A stretch of 64,000 bases of DNA, from positions 14,386,501 to 14,450,500 of the forward strand of contig OZ020517.1 of NCBI GenBank assembly GCA_963971425.1, read 5' to 3'. The notes beneath the pieces are model-generated. The model was not told the origin of the DNA. It saw only the letters and a list, made by a program, of their open reading frames with translations, and did not search any database. A program made the position numbers and the translations under genes. Positions 22,591 through 33,800 of this stretch are shown one piece after another. The stretch's first letter is position 1, and the number at the start of each line of letters is the position of its first letter. This stretch comes from Bryoerythrophyllum caledonicum. Taxonomy: Eukaryota > Streptophyta > Bryopsida > Pottiales > Pottiaceae.

Positions 22591-23364
22591 TTAGTTTATA
22601 TTCTGGAAAGAGTCTTTCAATGTATTTTGTAGATTTTGTGGGTGTGAGTATTTGGGGATGTTATTTAGGCATTTAAGTGATTCTATAATTATGTTATCAG
22701 GGAGAAATGGAAATTCTTCTTTTAATGTGAGGGGGTCCACTGTTGTAGTTTGTTCGTGGATACTATTGTAGATTTTGTTGTGAATTGAATCCGTTGGATA
22801 TGTTATGTTGTGATTATTTTTTAGAAATTGGGTATATATATGTTCGATACTGACATGTCTTTCGGGAGGGTTATTTAGGGTAGAAAGTTTGTGTAGTAGG
22901 GTTTTTGTCCAATCTGGGTTGTTGTTTTGGGTATTTGTGGAGATTATGGAGTTGCATGTTTCTATAGACGGATGGATTGTTATTATAATGGCGTATATAA
23001 TATGAGTTGGTGGGAAATTTGAAAGACTTTGGATGTATTGGGATAATTGGGGATGTGTGTTGTTATATTCATTGTTGAGTACGTGGGTGGGGTTCACGAG
23101 TGGGGAGTATATTTTTGCTAAGTGTTGGTATTCTCGCTGAAATTTAATCGTACACGGAATAAAATAGGTAATTGCTCATTTTTTGTGTATTGAGGGGTGG
23201 TTTTGTAATATGTTTGGCATAGGTCCGGGGTTTAATTCAATGTCACCACTGAGTAGTAGAAGAAAAGTTATGTCTATATTTTGTTTTGACGATTTTATAT
23301 TTGTGATTTTAGTTGAAATTATTTGTGTTTGCAAGGGTATGCATTTATACGTACGATGGTTCAT
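22591..23364 (-). pseudogene. LINE ORF2 N-terminal region with 2A-type motif
   Basis: ATG at 23364 opens a 62-codon frame that carries a 2A-type motif and then meets a TGA at 23174-23176. The same frame then continues open to 22591, so the original unit was about 257 codons. The part after the motif is rich in Asn, Thr, Ile and Pro and shows no domain I can name. In the Dualen family a cysteine protease lies in the polyprotein, but I see no Cys/His pair pattern here to support one. Ribosome skipping at the motif would have released a peptide of 47 residues from the main polyprotein. Confidence 0.6.
23221..23262 (-). other. 2A-type ribosome-skipping motif
   Basis: The peptide LLLLSGDIELNPGP matches the D-(V/I)-E-x-N-P-G-P consensus exactly, with the usual Gly before the Asp and a hydrophobic Leu run upstream. 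In known 2A sequences the ribosome skips the bond between the last Gly and Pro. 2A motifs near the N-terminus of non-LTR element proteins are described in trypanosomes and several animals. Here only Met-Pro-Asn follows before a spacer to the endonuclease. Confidence 0.8.
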
Positions 23365-24034
23365 AAAATTTGTGGCAGGGCTTTGGAATGTAGAGTAAAG
23401 GAGCGAATTTTGTGATGGTAAAAATGAGAAAATAGGGAGAGAACTGGGAGGTAAAATGGAAAGTGAGGAGATGGAGAGTAAAGAGGTGCGGGGTAGGATT
23501 AATAGAGTGAGGAGTGTGTGATTTGAGAATGGATGAGTGGTGTTCCAAAGTGGAGGACTGGGAGATTGAAGAATAAAAGAATAGTGTTCCGAGAGAAAGG
23601 AGTAATGAGTGGGAGTGTAAATAGTTCTAGAAGTATTAGAGTAATAACAATGGAAAAGGTTGTGAGTCTAGTACGTAGAATTTCGAACAAGAAAAGAGTA
23701 GAAAATGAAATGCTAGTAAAGAATAGTAAATAAAGAGGTATAGGAGTAAAATGTGGACAAATAAAAAGTAGGATATTGGGAATGAAATAGAAAAGGGAGT
23801 AGATAAGAAAAGAAAGATTAAAAAGAAAAAGATTGTAGAGTATGATAGTATAAAATAAGAGAGAGAATTCAACGGTTAGTAGTTTTTTCTTTTTAAAAGT
23901 GATGTTTGTTTCTAAGGTTTTTGTAGTATTTATAAATACTATATTTATATATATATAATTTTGTATTTTTTTAGTATTTTTAAATACTTTGTTGATTTTT
24001 TGTTTTATATTCCCCGCCGTTGCATTTGTCCAAA
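23365..24034 (-). other. Pyrimidine-rich spacer between ORF1-like frame and ORF2
   Basis: About 470 bp (23400-23870) are strongly purine-rich on the plus strand, hence pyrimidine-rich on the LINE coding strand. A very AT-rich stretch with inverted TAGTATTTATAAATACTA-like elements near 23925-23995 follows. No coding family is visible. It may be the LINE 5' untranslated region. Confidence 0.4.
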
Positions 24035-25652
24035 CTAGTTTGTCTGGTCCATGGATTCTTCTGGTAAAAGCTGATCCATGATAGCCATGGAGGACTTCAT
24101 TTGATTCTGTAAAAGTCTTATCTCTGTGCGGAGTGCACTCGTGTTTTTGATTTGCTCCATTTGCACGGTATCCACATAGGTTTTGGCCTCCGAAACAATC
24201 ACTTCTTTGAGGTTATCCATCTCTTGCCGAATTTCTCCCATAGTGGCTTTTGAGCTTTTGGCAATCGCGACATCAATTAGATTATTAATGTCTTTTTTGC
24301 TATAGGTCTCTCCCGTGGTGATGTTTAGGGTTTCCACCGTGTTGACGATGGCAGTATTGATATCCGAGAACCCTAGCCTCGTTAGCTCCTCCGGGCTTGG
24401 TTTCAATTTCCCATCCATACTACGAGGGTGTGCAATGAATTCCACATGCTTGTTAAGCATTTTCTCACATTTGTTTAGATATTTCTTGTAAACCGCAGCA
24501 TTTTTACACTCCACATTGCAACTCCCCACATGTTTGTCATTCTCAAGTCTAAAATAGACGCTAACAACATTTTCTTCCCCCATAAATCTTTTGATGGCTG
24601 CTTCTAGCTCATGGGTGGACTTGGTTTTGTTCAAGTTTTTGAGCAATTAGAACCACAACATTCTTTTTGGCTTTCTCATCCTCCATCATTTTTCCCCGTT
24701 TAGCAAACACTGGCATAAACACCTCACTCTCCGCATAAATCTTTTGGTTTTTTAGTTTGCTAGCTTCATCCGGTGTTGGTGTTTTCATCCATGCAAAATC
24801 TGCTACATCCTTCTTTGTCACCGTCGTTACCTCATGCTCTATTCCTCTTTTAAACCCTTCATTGACAATTTCAAAGAGGACCTCAAACCATTTCTTGTTT
24901 TGTAGGGAGGGACTGCTAATTCTGACGGATAAGAGTCTTTGGATTGCAATGGAGTCAAAGGACTTGCACACCTTATCCCTCACGAAGAGGGTTTCATCCA
25001 ATTTTAGGATGAAGGGACAATTCCCTGTAAGGAGGCTACATCCATCTATTTCAGGAGCATTTAGGTGAATTTTTACTACACCACTCCATTGATCCGACTT
25101 GTGAAGGCACATTATGGCAATTGGTTGTGCCATTCTTTCCCCCAGTGCTATTTCCATATGGGCAAGTCTTTCTCTAACCAAGTCTAACACTTCATCTTTA
25201 GAGAGTACACACTCCCCAATCTCAAAGGAGATGGCTACTTGGTAATCAAGGGAAAAACCAAATTTATCCACTTCCACATCACATGGTAGTTGGGTTAGAT
25301 TTAGATGGTTCCCCTCTTTCCCATCAGCTCTAGAGTTGGGCCATTGTTCTTGTGTGACGTATGGGAAGGACACATTCGCATCACATGCCTCTAGCGCTTC
25401 TTTATCGCTCATTCCTTCCAACTTCATCTCACTTACACTAAGGTGTTTGACTCTAGGACCCTCACGAAGTTGTTCCAAAGCATTCAAAGCATGAAATCCA
25501 AGCCAATATGGGGGTCTCGCACGTTTGACCGAAATTACCTCAAGGGATGTGTATGCCTCTTCCTCCAAATATAATCGTTTTGAGGGTGTCACGTCCATGT
25601 CATTCGTATCAACTTTGTTGGAGCAGGAAGATGCTTCAGCTGGTGAGTACAT
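24035..25652 (-). pseudogene. ORF1-like protein, probably retroelement nucleic-acid binding
   Basis: Two overlapping minus-strand frames, 24609-25796 (395 codons, likely start ATG at 25652) and 24035-24646 (203 codons), read as one protein of about 540 residues broken by a single frame shift near 24630. The C-terminal half begins with an RRM-like beta-alpha-beta-beta-alpha-beta pattern (NVVVL, then a helix, ENVVSVYFRL, SCNVEC, a helix, VEFIAHPR). It ends in a charged, coiled-coil-like stretch (EIRQEMDNLKEVIV onward). The N-terminal half has no family I can name. An RNA-binding ORF1 upstream of a LINE ORF2 fits the order, but base composition here is balanced while ORF2 is very G-poor. It could therefore belong to another element. 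Confidence 0.45.
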
Positions 25653-25796
25653 TCTACAAAGCATAAAGAAGAGATATAAAGTGATGTTTTTAAGTATAGG
25701 AGCATTTCCATAAGATCCACTAATCCTTCCATTCCACAATTTAAGTTGTGGGCCGTGTAGGAGAGGAGAGTGGACTAGGAAAAGATTTTGTTGCAA

Positions 25797-28700
25797 TATG
25801 TTCAGGTATAAGAATGTATCAAATATGATAACTCTTTCCCTGTACTTGCTGATTGAATTTATCTTACGAAGAGAACAAGTGCTATTTTAGCAATGCTCTT
25901 TCCCAATGCTAACTAAACAAACATGTATACAAACATGGGCAAAACAAATGTTATATCCTACTACCTTATTACTATTACATATCTCACATTGCATGATGTC
26001 AACACTATCAACAATTCTCCTACACATTAAGCTTGACACATACCAAATATCATTACATAGTTTGCTACTTCTAATACATATTGCAAAGAGACACTTCGTA
26101 GATACACCATAAAATTTGATGGTGTATCTTTCCACATAGTACAATTTTATATCAAGTGCATAAAACATACAATGATGGTTTACACAAGCCTCACAAAGTA
26201 AGAACTCTCTACCATGGCAATACCAACCTTGTGGGTTTCTTGTGTGTGGTTTGGCCTCCTTTCTTGGCTTCTTGTAACGTCCTCTTGCCGGTACTTCCAG
26301 GGGGATCACTCTTCCTTCTGACGACGTGATTGTCTTCTAGAGGTTCTGTCTGCCTCTTGGCAGATTTTCTTCCTGTTGTCGCCAACATACCCTCTGCTGG
26401 TTTGATGAAAAAGAGGTCAGTTTATGGTGGGATGGTTGATTCTAGCGGCGGGGCATATGAGGTGGGGACAGTCTCGTCTCCGCGCAGGGGCACACCAGCT
26501 TCGAGTTTCTTCTCTGGTTCGGGGGACTCTTACGCACCGTTTGACAGGTCTCCAGATTCGAGTGCTCCCGGTATCTCCTTCTTTGCTGGAGCAGCACTGA
26601 GCTGCTTGTGAGGCTGGAGTCTGCCATGTTCACGGGCGTATAGCACTTCGTGGTGCGATCTTCCCGTAGGTACTCGTCCGGACAGCAGCACGCCACTTGG
26701 ATCGTAACTCCACGATTCCGCCAGGCCGAGTCCGATGCTGTGCTTTCCCTGCGGCCGCTCCGCTTGAGTCGTTGTTTGTCTTTGTTGTTCAGATGTCTCC
26801 AAGGGGTGATAACTCCTCCGAGTCGGCTGGTCCTCTAAGATTCAGAGCGGTGTCGAAGTAGGAGCATGCTAGGGTGTGGTGGTTGCAGGAAAGAAAAGTA
26901 AATTGCCAATGGTAGAGAGAGGGAAAAGTTCATCGTAACTTGTGGACACGGCCCGTGGTGCGGGGCCCGTAGAAGAGCGAGCAGGTGGTGTATATGTGCG
27001 CCGAGGAGACGCGCGGCGACGTTGAGATGGAACGGAGCCGGGGTTGTAGACGCGGCTCGACACTGGCGAAGAAAACGCCTCACGGTAGCTTCACGTACGG
27101 GAACGCCTCCAGCACCTCGAGCAGGCTGCGCTGGCTCGCCACCACCCACTACGCGTGCTCCACCTTCCCTTGCTGGACCGCTCCAAGGTTTGGAACTTCT
27201 TGTTGTGTTGCCGTTCACGTCTACGCTAGTCAGGAGCTCTGCAGTTGATGTGTCGGAGAGGCAGAAGAGAACGCGTTAAGCAGTTATGGTGCTAGCTCGA
27301 GAGGGTTTGTGGCGTCTGCAAACCTGGTATTTGTAGTAATGTGGGCCGTCTCGGGTTTCAAGTTTCAGTTGAGGATTTGGTGGCTGGCTGCGCGGCTGCT
27401 TAGGGTTTGATGTCGCAGATTGTTCTCCTGGCCGAACGATCATTCCTTGATGGTTGAGACTCAACCTTCGATTTCGCACTAAATTTGGTGGTGATGATAG
27501 TGCCGTTGCTGGAGTTGTTGCAGGGTTCGGCGTCAGTTGTTGGTCATGGCACTTGAGGTGGTTGGCGAGTTGTGCTTTGTCCTTGAGCTTGTATGTTTGC
27601 AGACTCCAGTGTTTGGTGATGTCTCTCTAGAAAGGGCTTCTGTCGACATTGGTTTTTACACGTGAAATTCTTCTGCTTGGGCGAAGTGTGCTTTCTTGTG
27701 CTATTCTCGCGTCCTTGAGATGAGGTATTGTTGTTGTTTTAGATCTGGGGCTCCTCCTCCATGATCCGTGCTTCTCTGGTTCTTTGCTGCAGACATGGAT
27801 TTGAGGTGTCGACGTAGTGTCTTCTCTTGATCTTGACAGTGTTGTGTCAAAAGGTTTCTTCTGTAGTCTTTTGTATTGTTGCGCGCGCCTGCTGGTACGT
27901 TCTCTTCTGCCTCGTGTGTCTTCACATGATCCGTGTTCCTCTGGTTCTTTGCTGCAGATAGGGATTTGAGGTATTGACGTAGGCGCACGCCTGCTGGTAC
28001 TTTCTCTCCTGCCTCGTGTGTCTTCCCTGTGGACTCTGCAGTTTGGAGAGGATTCGCAGGGTGGATCAACATCGTAAAGGTTAGTACATGATTTCGATCT
28101 GGATCTAAAGCACCGCCTCCATGCTTCGTCCTCTGATTCTTTCATGTACACGAAGGTAACGAAGGTATCGCATAACCATACAGTAGCTGATCTTGGTCTT
28201 GTTGATGGTGTCGTATTGTCGACAGGTTTCTTCTGCCGTTTCTGCATGTCTTCCACCTGGTCAGTGCATTCGATAACAGCTTCGTAGATCCGAGAGTCTA
28301 CCTTGTTTTGGTTAGGATCTAGGGGTAGTAATTCTTTACGACGCATTAGAGTGTAGCTAGCTTGGACTTCTGATCTGGTTGTTCGACCTAAGCAGTAGCT
28401 ATATTTTGTATTTTTTGTGTAGACTGACATTAGGACGTAGCAGCAGGTAGAAGCATGGAGTGTTATGGTGTGTGCTTTTAAAATGTATTGATCTAATACT
28501 ACTGTTTCAAAGCTAATAGCTATGTTATGTGTGGAAGACAAACTGTGAGTGAGATATGATAGCAATGAAAAGCAAGTGCAAAAGAAAGTGTAAGAAGTAG
28601 CCTGAGATTGAAGGTGTTTGCTGTAGTTGTTGATGTTGAACGCCGTCTCCATTTTGTAAAGGTGAATGTCAGGTTCGGGGGTAAGGAATGGACTTGTGGG

Positions 28701-29823
28701 AGATCCGCAGCCGCTCATCAATACCATTCTAGATCTGGACTCTATTCCGCTTCGAAACTGGTCTAACTGGCTTAGATCTGAATTCCAACACAAGGTCGCT
28801 CGCTTGCAGAATTCACCTATTCAAGTCTGAAAGAGATTTCCACGTTTCTCCACAGGTAATATACAGATCTAGATTGTGAGCATCACCCAACACACGTACT
28901 GCAATCCCACGACCTCCATAGACTCAGATCTGCAACAAACAAGAGCTCCCAACAAGTCTAGCCACCTCTTGTTGCTTGTGAGTGCTAGAAATGAGTCTAA
29001 GTCCTTCCTTCCCCTTCACCTGAAATTGTGGAGCTCACTCAGCCATACTCACTCAGCAATCAAGCACAAGGACAAACAATCCAACTTCAAGGAACTCATA
29101 CCCGTAGTAATTAGAGCAATTCTCTTGTAGAAGTTTGCTTGAAACTTTGTAGGAAGACAAGAACTAGGGACGTTGCTATAACACTAATAGTTATACAACA
29201 TGCCAATATTGATGAGTTTTGTCTTTGCCTTGTATCATGTTTGCATATTCCTTTTGAATCATATGTCTATAGATTCAATGTTTATGTCACTTCACAAATG
29301 TGACGTTGTGTATGTTTTACATTTCATTCGTTCCAACTTTCACCACCCCGCCTCAATTTATCATTCGACGGAGTAACCTAGAGACAAAAAGGGTTATAAT
29401 TTACATCTGCAAAAAGGGGGAATTTGTGACATTTTTCACGGTAATGGTACCCATGTTTTTCCAAATTTTATAGTTTATCTTTGAAATTCCAATGATTCAA
29501 AAATCATGTACATTCGTCATAAGGGAGAATGAGTAAAATGTTTCACAAGAATAGGTCCATATATTTTCCTATTTGAATAGTCTAAAATCAAAAGTCTAGT
29601 TTTAAAATCCAAATTTAGAAAATGTTGAAAATTTGTTTTTTTCCTAAATTTAGGTCTTTTTTTTCTGCTCACCGCAAACGCTCTCCGATCACTCACACGG
29701 TCTCGTTTCAAGAAGATTGCTTCTGTAATACTCTCTCATACAATGGTGACTGGGAATGAATTAGGTTTCCTTTCCTCTTCCGTGTAGTACCATAGGCTCT
29801 CTCCTCTAAAGTATGATCTAAGT
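25797..29823. other. No recognisable gene; partly GC-rich
   Basis: About 4 kb without a family match. A 388-codon minus-strand frame (27627-28793) is mostly made of internal DNA repeats and low-complexity Arg/Ser/Thr stretches, and is probably not a gene. The GC-rich part at 26,300-27,280 has overlapping frames on both strands. It may be the untranslated 5' region of the LINE or an LTR-like remnant; no terminal repeats were found. Confidence 0.3.
27761..28030. repeat. Imperfect direct repeats, ~165 bp and ~100 bp periods
   Basis: ATGATCCGTG...CTGGTTCTTTGCTGCAGA...GGATTTGAGGT occurs at 27761 and again at 27926. CGCCTGCTGGTAC...CTGCCTCGTGTGTCTTC occurs at 27887 and 27988. The units interleave, so the array arose by more than one duplication. 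Confidence 0.6.
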
Positions 29824-30105
29824 TTAACCTCTTAAGGCCAATCGACTACATCTTAGTTGTTTTGGCACAAGAAACATTACAGAAAGTGCTACGTACGACT
29901 TCAAAGGGAAAAATAGATCATGACTTAGAGGTGGAGGAAGATGAGCATCTGTTGCTAGCGTCAACGAGCTACTGTTTTCCGTGATATGAGTTTGTAGATT
30001 TCCATGCTAAAATGTATCCGCTGCGTAGATGTCATTCTACATAATCTAGAACACTTGTAGATCCTCACAGGCTAAAAAAGCTCATCGGCTTGATTTAAGG
30101 GTTAA
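29824..30105. mobile_element. TTAA-flanked piggyBac-like MITE, copy 2
   Basis: TTAA lies at 29824-29827 and 30102-30105. Ends CCTCTTAAGGCC and GATTTAAGGG plus the shared interior (GAGGTGGAGGAAGATG, then a block ending in GCTAAAAAAGCTCATCGGC) identify it as the same family as the element at 9223-9519. No coding capacity. Confidence 0.75.
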
Positions 30106-30130
30106 GACTCTAGATGTAGTAGTTATCTTC

Positions 30131-30203
30131 TCCTCAATTTACTAATTCCCTGTCCGGTGGGCATGTTCTTAGTAGTGGAACAAACAAACACTTTATTCAC
30201 GCC
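30131..30203 (-). repeat. Dispersed repeat, copy 2 (inverted, partial)
   Basis: In reverse complement it starts GGCGTGAATAAAGTGT and continues through TTCCACTACTAAG and ATGCCCACC, matching the repeats at 16206 and 63875, but it fades before their right end. It lies 26 bp after MITE copy 2. Confidence 0.55.
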
Positions 30204-30266
30204 AGAGTAAACGTAAGTACACAGACTCTTGATGAAGCAGCCTGAAGTTGCGCTGGTGCACACACT

Positions 30267-30430
30267 GAAGTCCCGCTCGGGGACTTGAGGGTGAAGTCTA
30301 TCTCGGGGACTTGAGGGTGAAGTCTAGCTCGGGGACTTGAGGGTGAAGTCTAGCTCGGGGACTTGAGGGTGAAGTCTAGCTCGGGGACTTGAGGGTGAAG
30401 TCCCGGTCGGGGACTTAGGGGTGAAGTCGA
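30267..30430. repeat. 26-bp minisatellite, about six units
   Basis: The unit CGGGGACTTGAGGGTGAAGT plus CTAGCT repeats with an exact 26-bp spacing (unit starts at 30278, 30304, 30330, 30356, 30382, 30408). The outer units differ by a few bases. It lies about 400 bp before the PPR start codon. Confidence 0.9.
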
Positions 30431-30838
30431 GCCTCGGGCCTCCATTGTTCTACGATGCAGTGTCAACTTCCAGCTTTTCGAGGACGAGGATGACGATGAT
30501 GGCGTCCTCCGGAGCCTTTTCTTTTGCGGCTCGCGTGTCACTTGCAACGACGCCATCGCTCCGCCGATGAACGGCTGCGGAGAGCTGCTGAATTGTCACC
30601 TTAACTCCAAAAACCTGCAGCCTCATCACCTCGCTCCAAATCCCCCTCCCTTTTTCAACTCCGCTGGCCTCCAAGTGTGCCTCCCTCGCGGATGAGCTGC
30701 TCGTTGCAGCTCCCTCTCATGCACCAGAAGATTAGGAGCGAGGAGCATTCCGGAGGAGGAGGATTCAGGAGGAGGATTCAGGAGGAGAATTGAGGAGGAG
30801 GAGGAGCATTGAGTGAGCTCGAGTATTGTTGCGTCGCT

Positions 30839-33800
30839 ATGGCATCGTCCACGCTGCTGCATCTCACTCCGGCGCCCTCCGTATGTTGTTCTTACTCTCT
30901 GCTTGTTTTCCTGCTTTTTTTGGTTCATTTTCATTTTGCACACGGGACTTGGATCTTCGGTGTTGGCGTCTCGTCTTCTGTGGATTGAATGGAATGAAAT
31001 TCGCCTGCGAGTGTTCTTGAATTCTCTACCGGAATGCTCGCTCGCTTGCTGTTGCCGATTGTTCGCTTTCATGGAGGAGTTCAGATTCAAGAGGAGTGGG
31101 AAAGTGTTTAGGAAATGTGGATTTCGGTGCCTGTGAGTTTGGGAGAGCGAGCGTCTGTGATGTGAATGGCCGAGTTGCGCCACACCTAGGGTTTACGTGT
31201 ATCGCTTTTCAATCATTCGCGGCAGCTGTGGATTTTGAATGGCGGTACTTTTTCAGCTAGAGAGCGACAGTTGAGATTTGGTTCTTTTTGTAGACTGTGA
31301 GCATTGGAGTTTTCTGGTTGTGCTGGAATCCTTCTTCGAGTGACGTTGTTGCGCGAATTTGCGCTGTGATTTGGGACGATGTTCACAATTCAGTGTTCTG
31401 CTTTTGAATTGGATGATGCTTAATGTGGGGTGCCGGTGCAGAGTTCGTCTCGGGGAAGTGCGTTGGGCAGCAGCTCAGGCGAAGTGACGGGCAGGGAGCT
31501 CGTCTCGGTCTGCTGTGGATCTCGAAGCTCGAGTAACACACGGTAAGTGATGAGAGGAAGTCAATGAGGTCGAATGCTGTGGATTTCGATCTGAAATATT
31601 GACAATTTCAGGTCTAGTTTAGGAGGAGCGGCCCAAGCGGAGTTAGTGGTTGAAACTTCTACCGAGGAGAAGCCGAAACGAAAGCCTAGGGAGAAGGATC
31701 GCAGGGGCGGAGGGGCCGGTGGACGCCAGCGTCTTAGAGCTCGTGGGAAATCTCGAGTAGAGAAAGAAACCTCCAGCACCGTAAGTCAAGAATCATTCAT
31801 TGTTTACAGGATTATCATACTTCTGTGTAGGGGTATGCTGTGTTTGAGCATTTGAAGAGGTGTTTTTCAGTCTGAGGGGCTGTTGTTTCTCCTCTTTGTG
31901 TGATCGCGGGAGTGGGAGTTGTGGATGCAGTCATACACGCTGAAGTTGGAGTGGCTCAAACAGGAGGGCATAGATCTTACGGATGAGGTAGGATACTTCG
32001 TCTCCAGTTCCGCATTTTCGTGCTTCGGGGTAGTGTCTGTTATGTGTTTATGTAGAGATTGATGTGGTGTTGGCGTGGACAGTGCATTCTTGAAGAAGAT
32101 GAGTTATGCTCACGAAGCGCCACTGGCTTATTGAAATTACAACAGACGATATGGCGCATCAACCGCTCCATTAGTCGCTGTTCGTCTCTAGCAGAAGCTT
32201 TGGAGGTTGTGAACGAGATGAAAGCTGCTGGAATTAGTGCTGCCAATGAAGGTAATCTTTTCTTGGTGTATGGGGCATTGTTCGACGTTCAACATTCTAT
32301 CATTTTACCCGGTTGTTTCCAGAAGGCATCTACAGCGTTAATATACCAGAAGTCTTTTTTTGACAAATTTGTGATTTCAAATGGATTTCAAATGGACCCG
32401 TGTATTTGTAGGACTAGTTTCTCATATTAATTACTTGTGGAATTCAGGAACCTATCTTGCTTTGATTACAGTTTGTAGACGACAGCAACAAGGAGACAGG
32501 GCTTTGAGCATATATGAGGTTAGCTGTTAAGATTATGTGCCTTTCTTTCCAATGTGGATGTTTAGAGCTTATATTGGAATACTTAGAAACTCTTAAAAAA
32601 ATCTTGACTGTGTACTATGTTCTTTATTAAATCAAACCGCTGGAGCGAGGTTAATTAGGATTTGACAATGGCTGCCTTGCTACTTAATATGCTAGCTGAT
32701 CCGTTTTTCTTACAGGCAATGAAGGAAGCGGGGGTAAAGCCGGGTGTGTTAACCTACAACACTCTTATTTCTTGCTGTCAACAAGCAAAGCGTTTGGAGG
32801 ATGCTTTTCGAATCAAGGTTAAAGATCTTTTTTTCGTCTATCTAGTGCGTCTTATCAGTACTTTAAGGATTAGACCTTAAATGAAGGAGCAATAATGGAA
32901 CTGTAGTGTCGTTTGAAAATTTTGTAGATGATATGTTTAGCGAATTTTTCCTGGATATGCCAGTCAATTTGGTATTGGCTTTAAACGGATTTCCTGATTT
33001 CTGGGTCCACTACTTTTAAGCGATAAAATACCTGAGTCGATGACTCATGATCAACCGTGAGAGAGGTTCATGTATCAAACTTGGGATGCCGTTTGTTTAC
33101 AGACGGAAATGGAGGCAGCAGGAATTAATCCTGACGTTGTGACGTACACTGCACTTATGGCCTTAGTTGTTAAAACAGCGCCTTATCGGGGTCGTTCCTC
33201 TCCTACACAGCGGTGCGCACCCTTCATCCTTGTAGAGTGTTCTGCTCCTGTACGTCTTGATAAGCTAGTTTTCCATCCAGTAACTTTGGACTATGTAATG
33301 CGACATTTTTGGAAGGGCCTTGATTTTGTTGGTTGTTGAGCAGACTAGAGAAAGCGTGTCAACTATATCAAGAGATGTTGGATCGAAATATTCGGCCAGA
33401 TTCTATTACATACAATACACTTATGTTTGCTGGTGCGCAAGCTAAAATGCCTGGGAAAGTGTTGGTAAGTATCCTTCTTTGCAAATATCCCTATCCATTA
33501 GTCCAAAATTCCTGAAAGTAGCTCGAAGGCAGTTCGGTATTTAAGGTTTGGGTTTCCTGTGGTCTTCTGATTGTATTGACGAGACAAAGTGAAGAACGAT
33601 ATCTTGAGAAATCTTTACTACTTGTTGCAGGAAATCTATCGGACTATGGTTGCAGAGGGGATTGTGCCCGACCAATTCAGTTTTAGCTTCATACTAGAAT
33701 CAGCAGGAGCTGGGGGCCGGCTAAAGGTGGCATTAGAGGTGTTCGAAGAAATGCGAGCAGCTGGAGTGGCCCCAAAAACAAGTACCTACAATTTTCTCAT

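Larger units (their letters stand above)
16386..23364 (-). mobile_element. Non-LTR retrotransposon (LINE) with two endonucleases, RNase H and a PCIF1-like domain
   Basis: A minus-strand LINE whose second open frame spans about 7 kb. In order from its 5' side: a short peptide ending in a 2A-type motif, an unnamed N-terminal region, an APE-type endonuclease, reverse transcriptase, a Cys-rich region, a methyltransferase-like domain, RNase H, a zinc-knuckle and a PD-(D/E)XK-like segment. Two frame shifts (between 22591 and 22378, and near 21380-21400) and three in-frame stops (23174-23176, 20217-20219, 19728-19730) break it. One 1079-codon stretch is intact, so the copy is fairly young. APE, RT, RNase H and restriction-like endonuclease together are known from the Dualen family of Chlamydomonas. 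The coding strand is poor in G. No target-site duplication or poly-A tail was found. Confidence 0.85.

Noticed and set aside
22591..23097. Cysteine protease domain as in Dualen
   Set aside because: I looked for a Cys/His/Asp arrangement in the N-terminal ORF2 region and found only two Cys and no family-like context.
27627..28793. 388-codon minus-strand frame
   Set aside because: It is built over internal direct DNA repeats and low-complexity Ser/Thr/Arg stretches, with no domain and no conserved start context. Open by chance is more likely.
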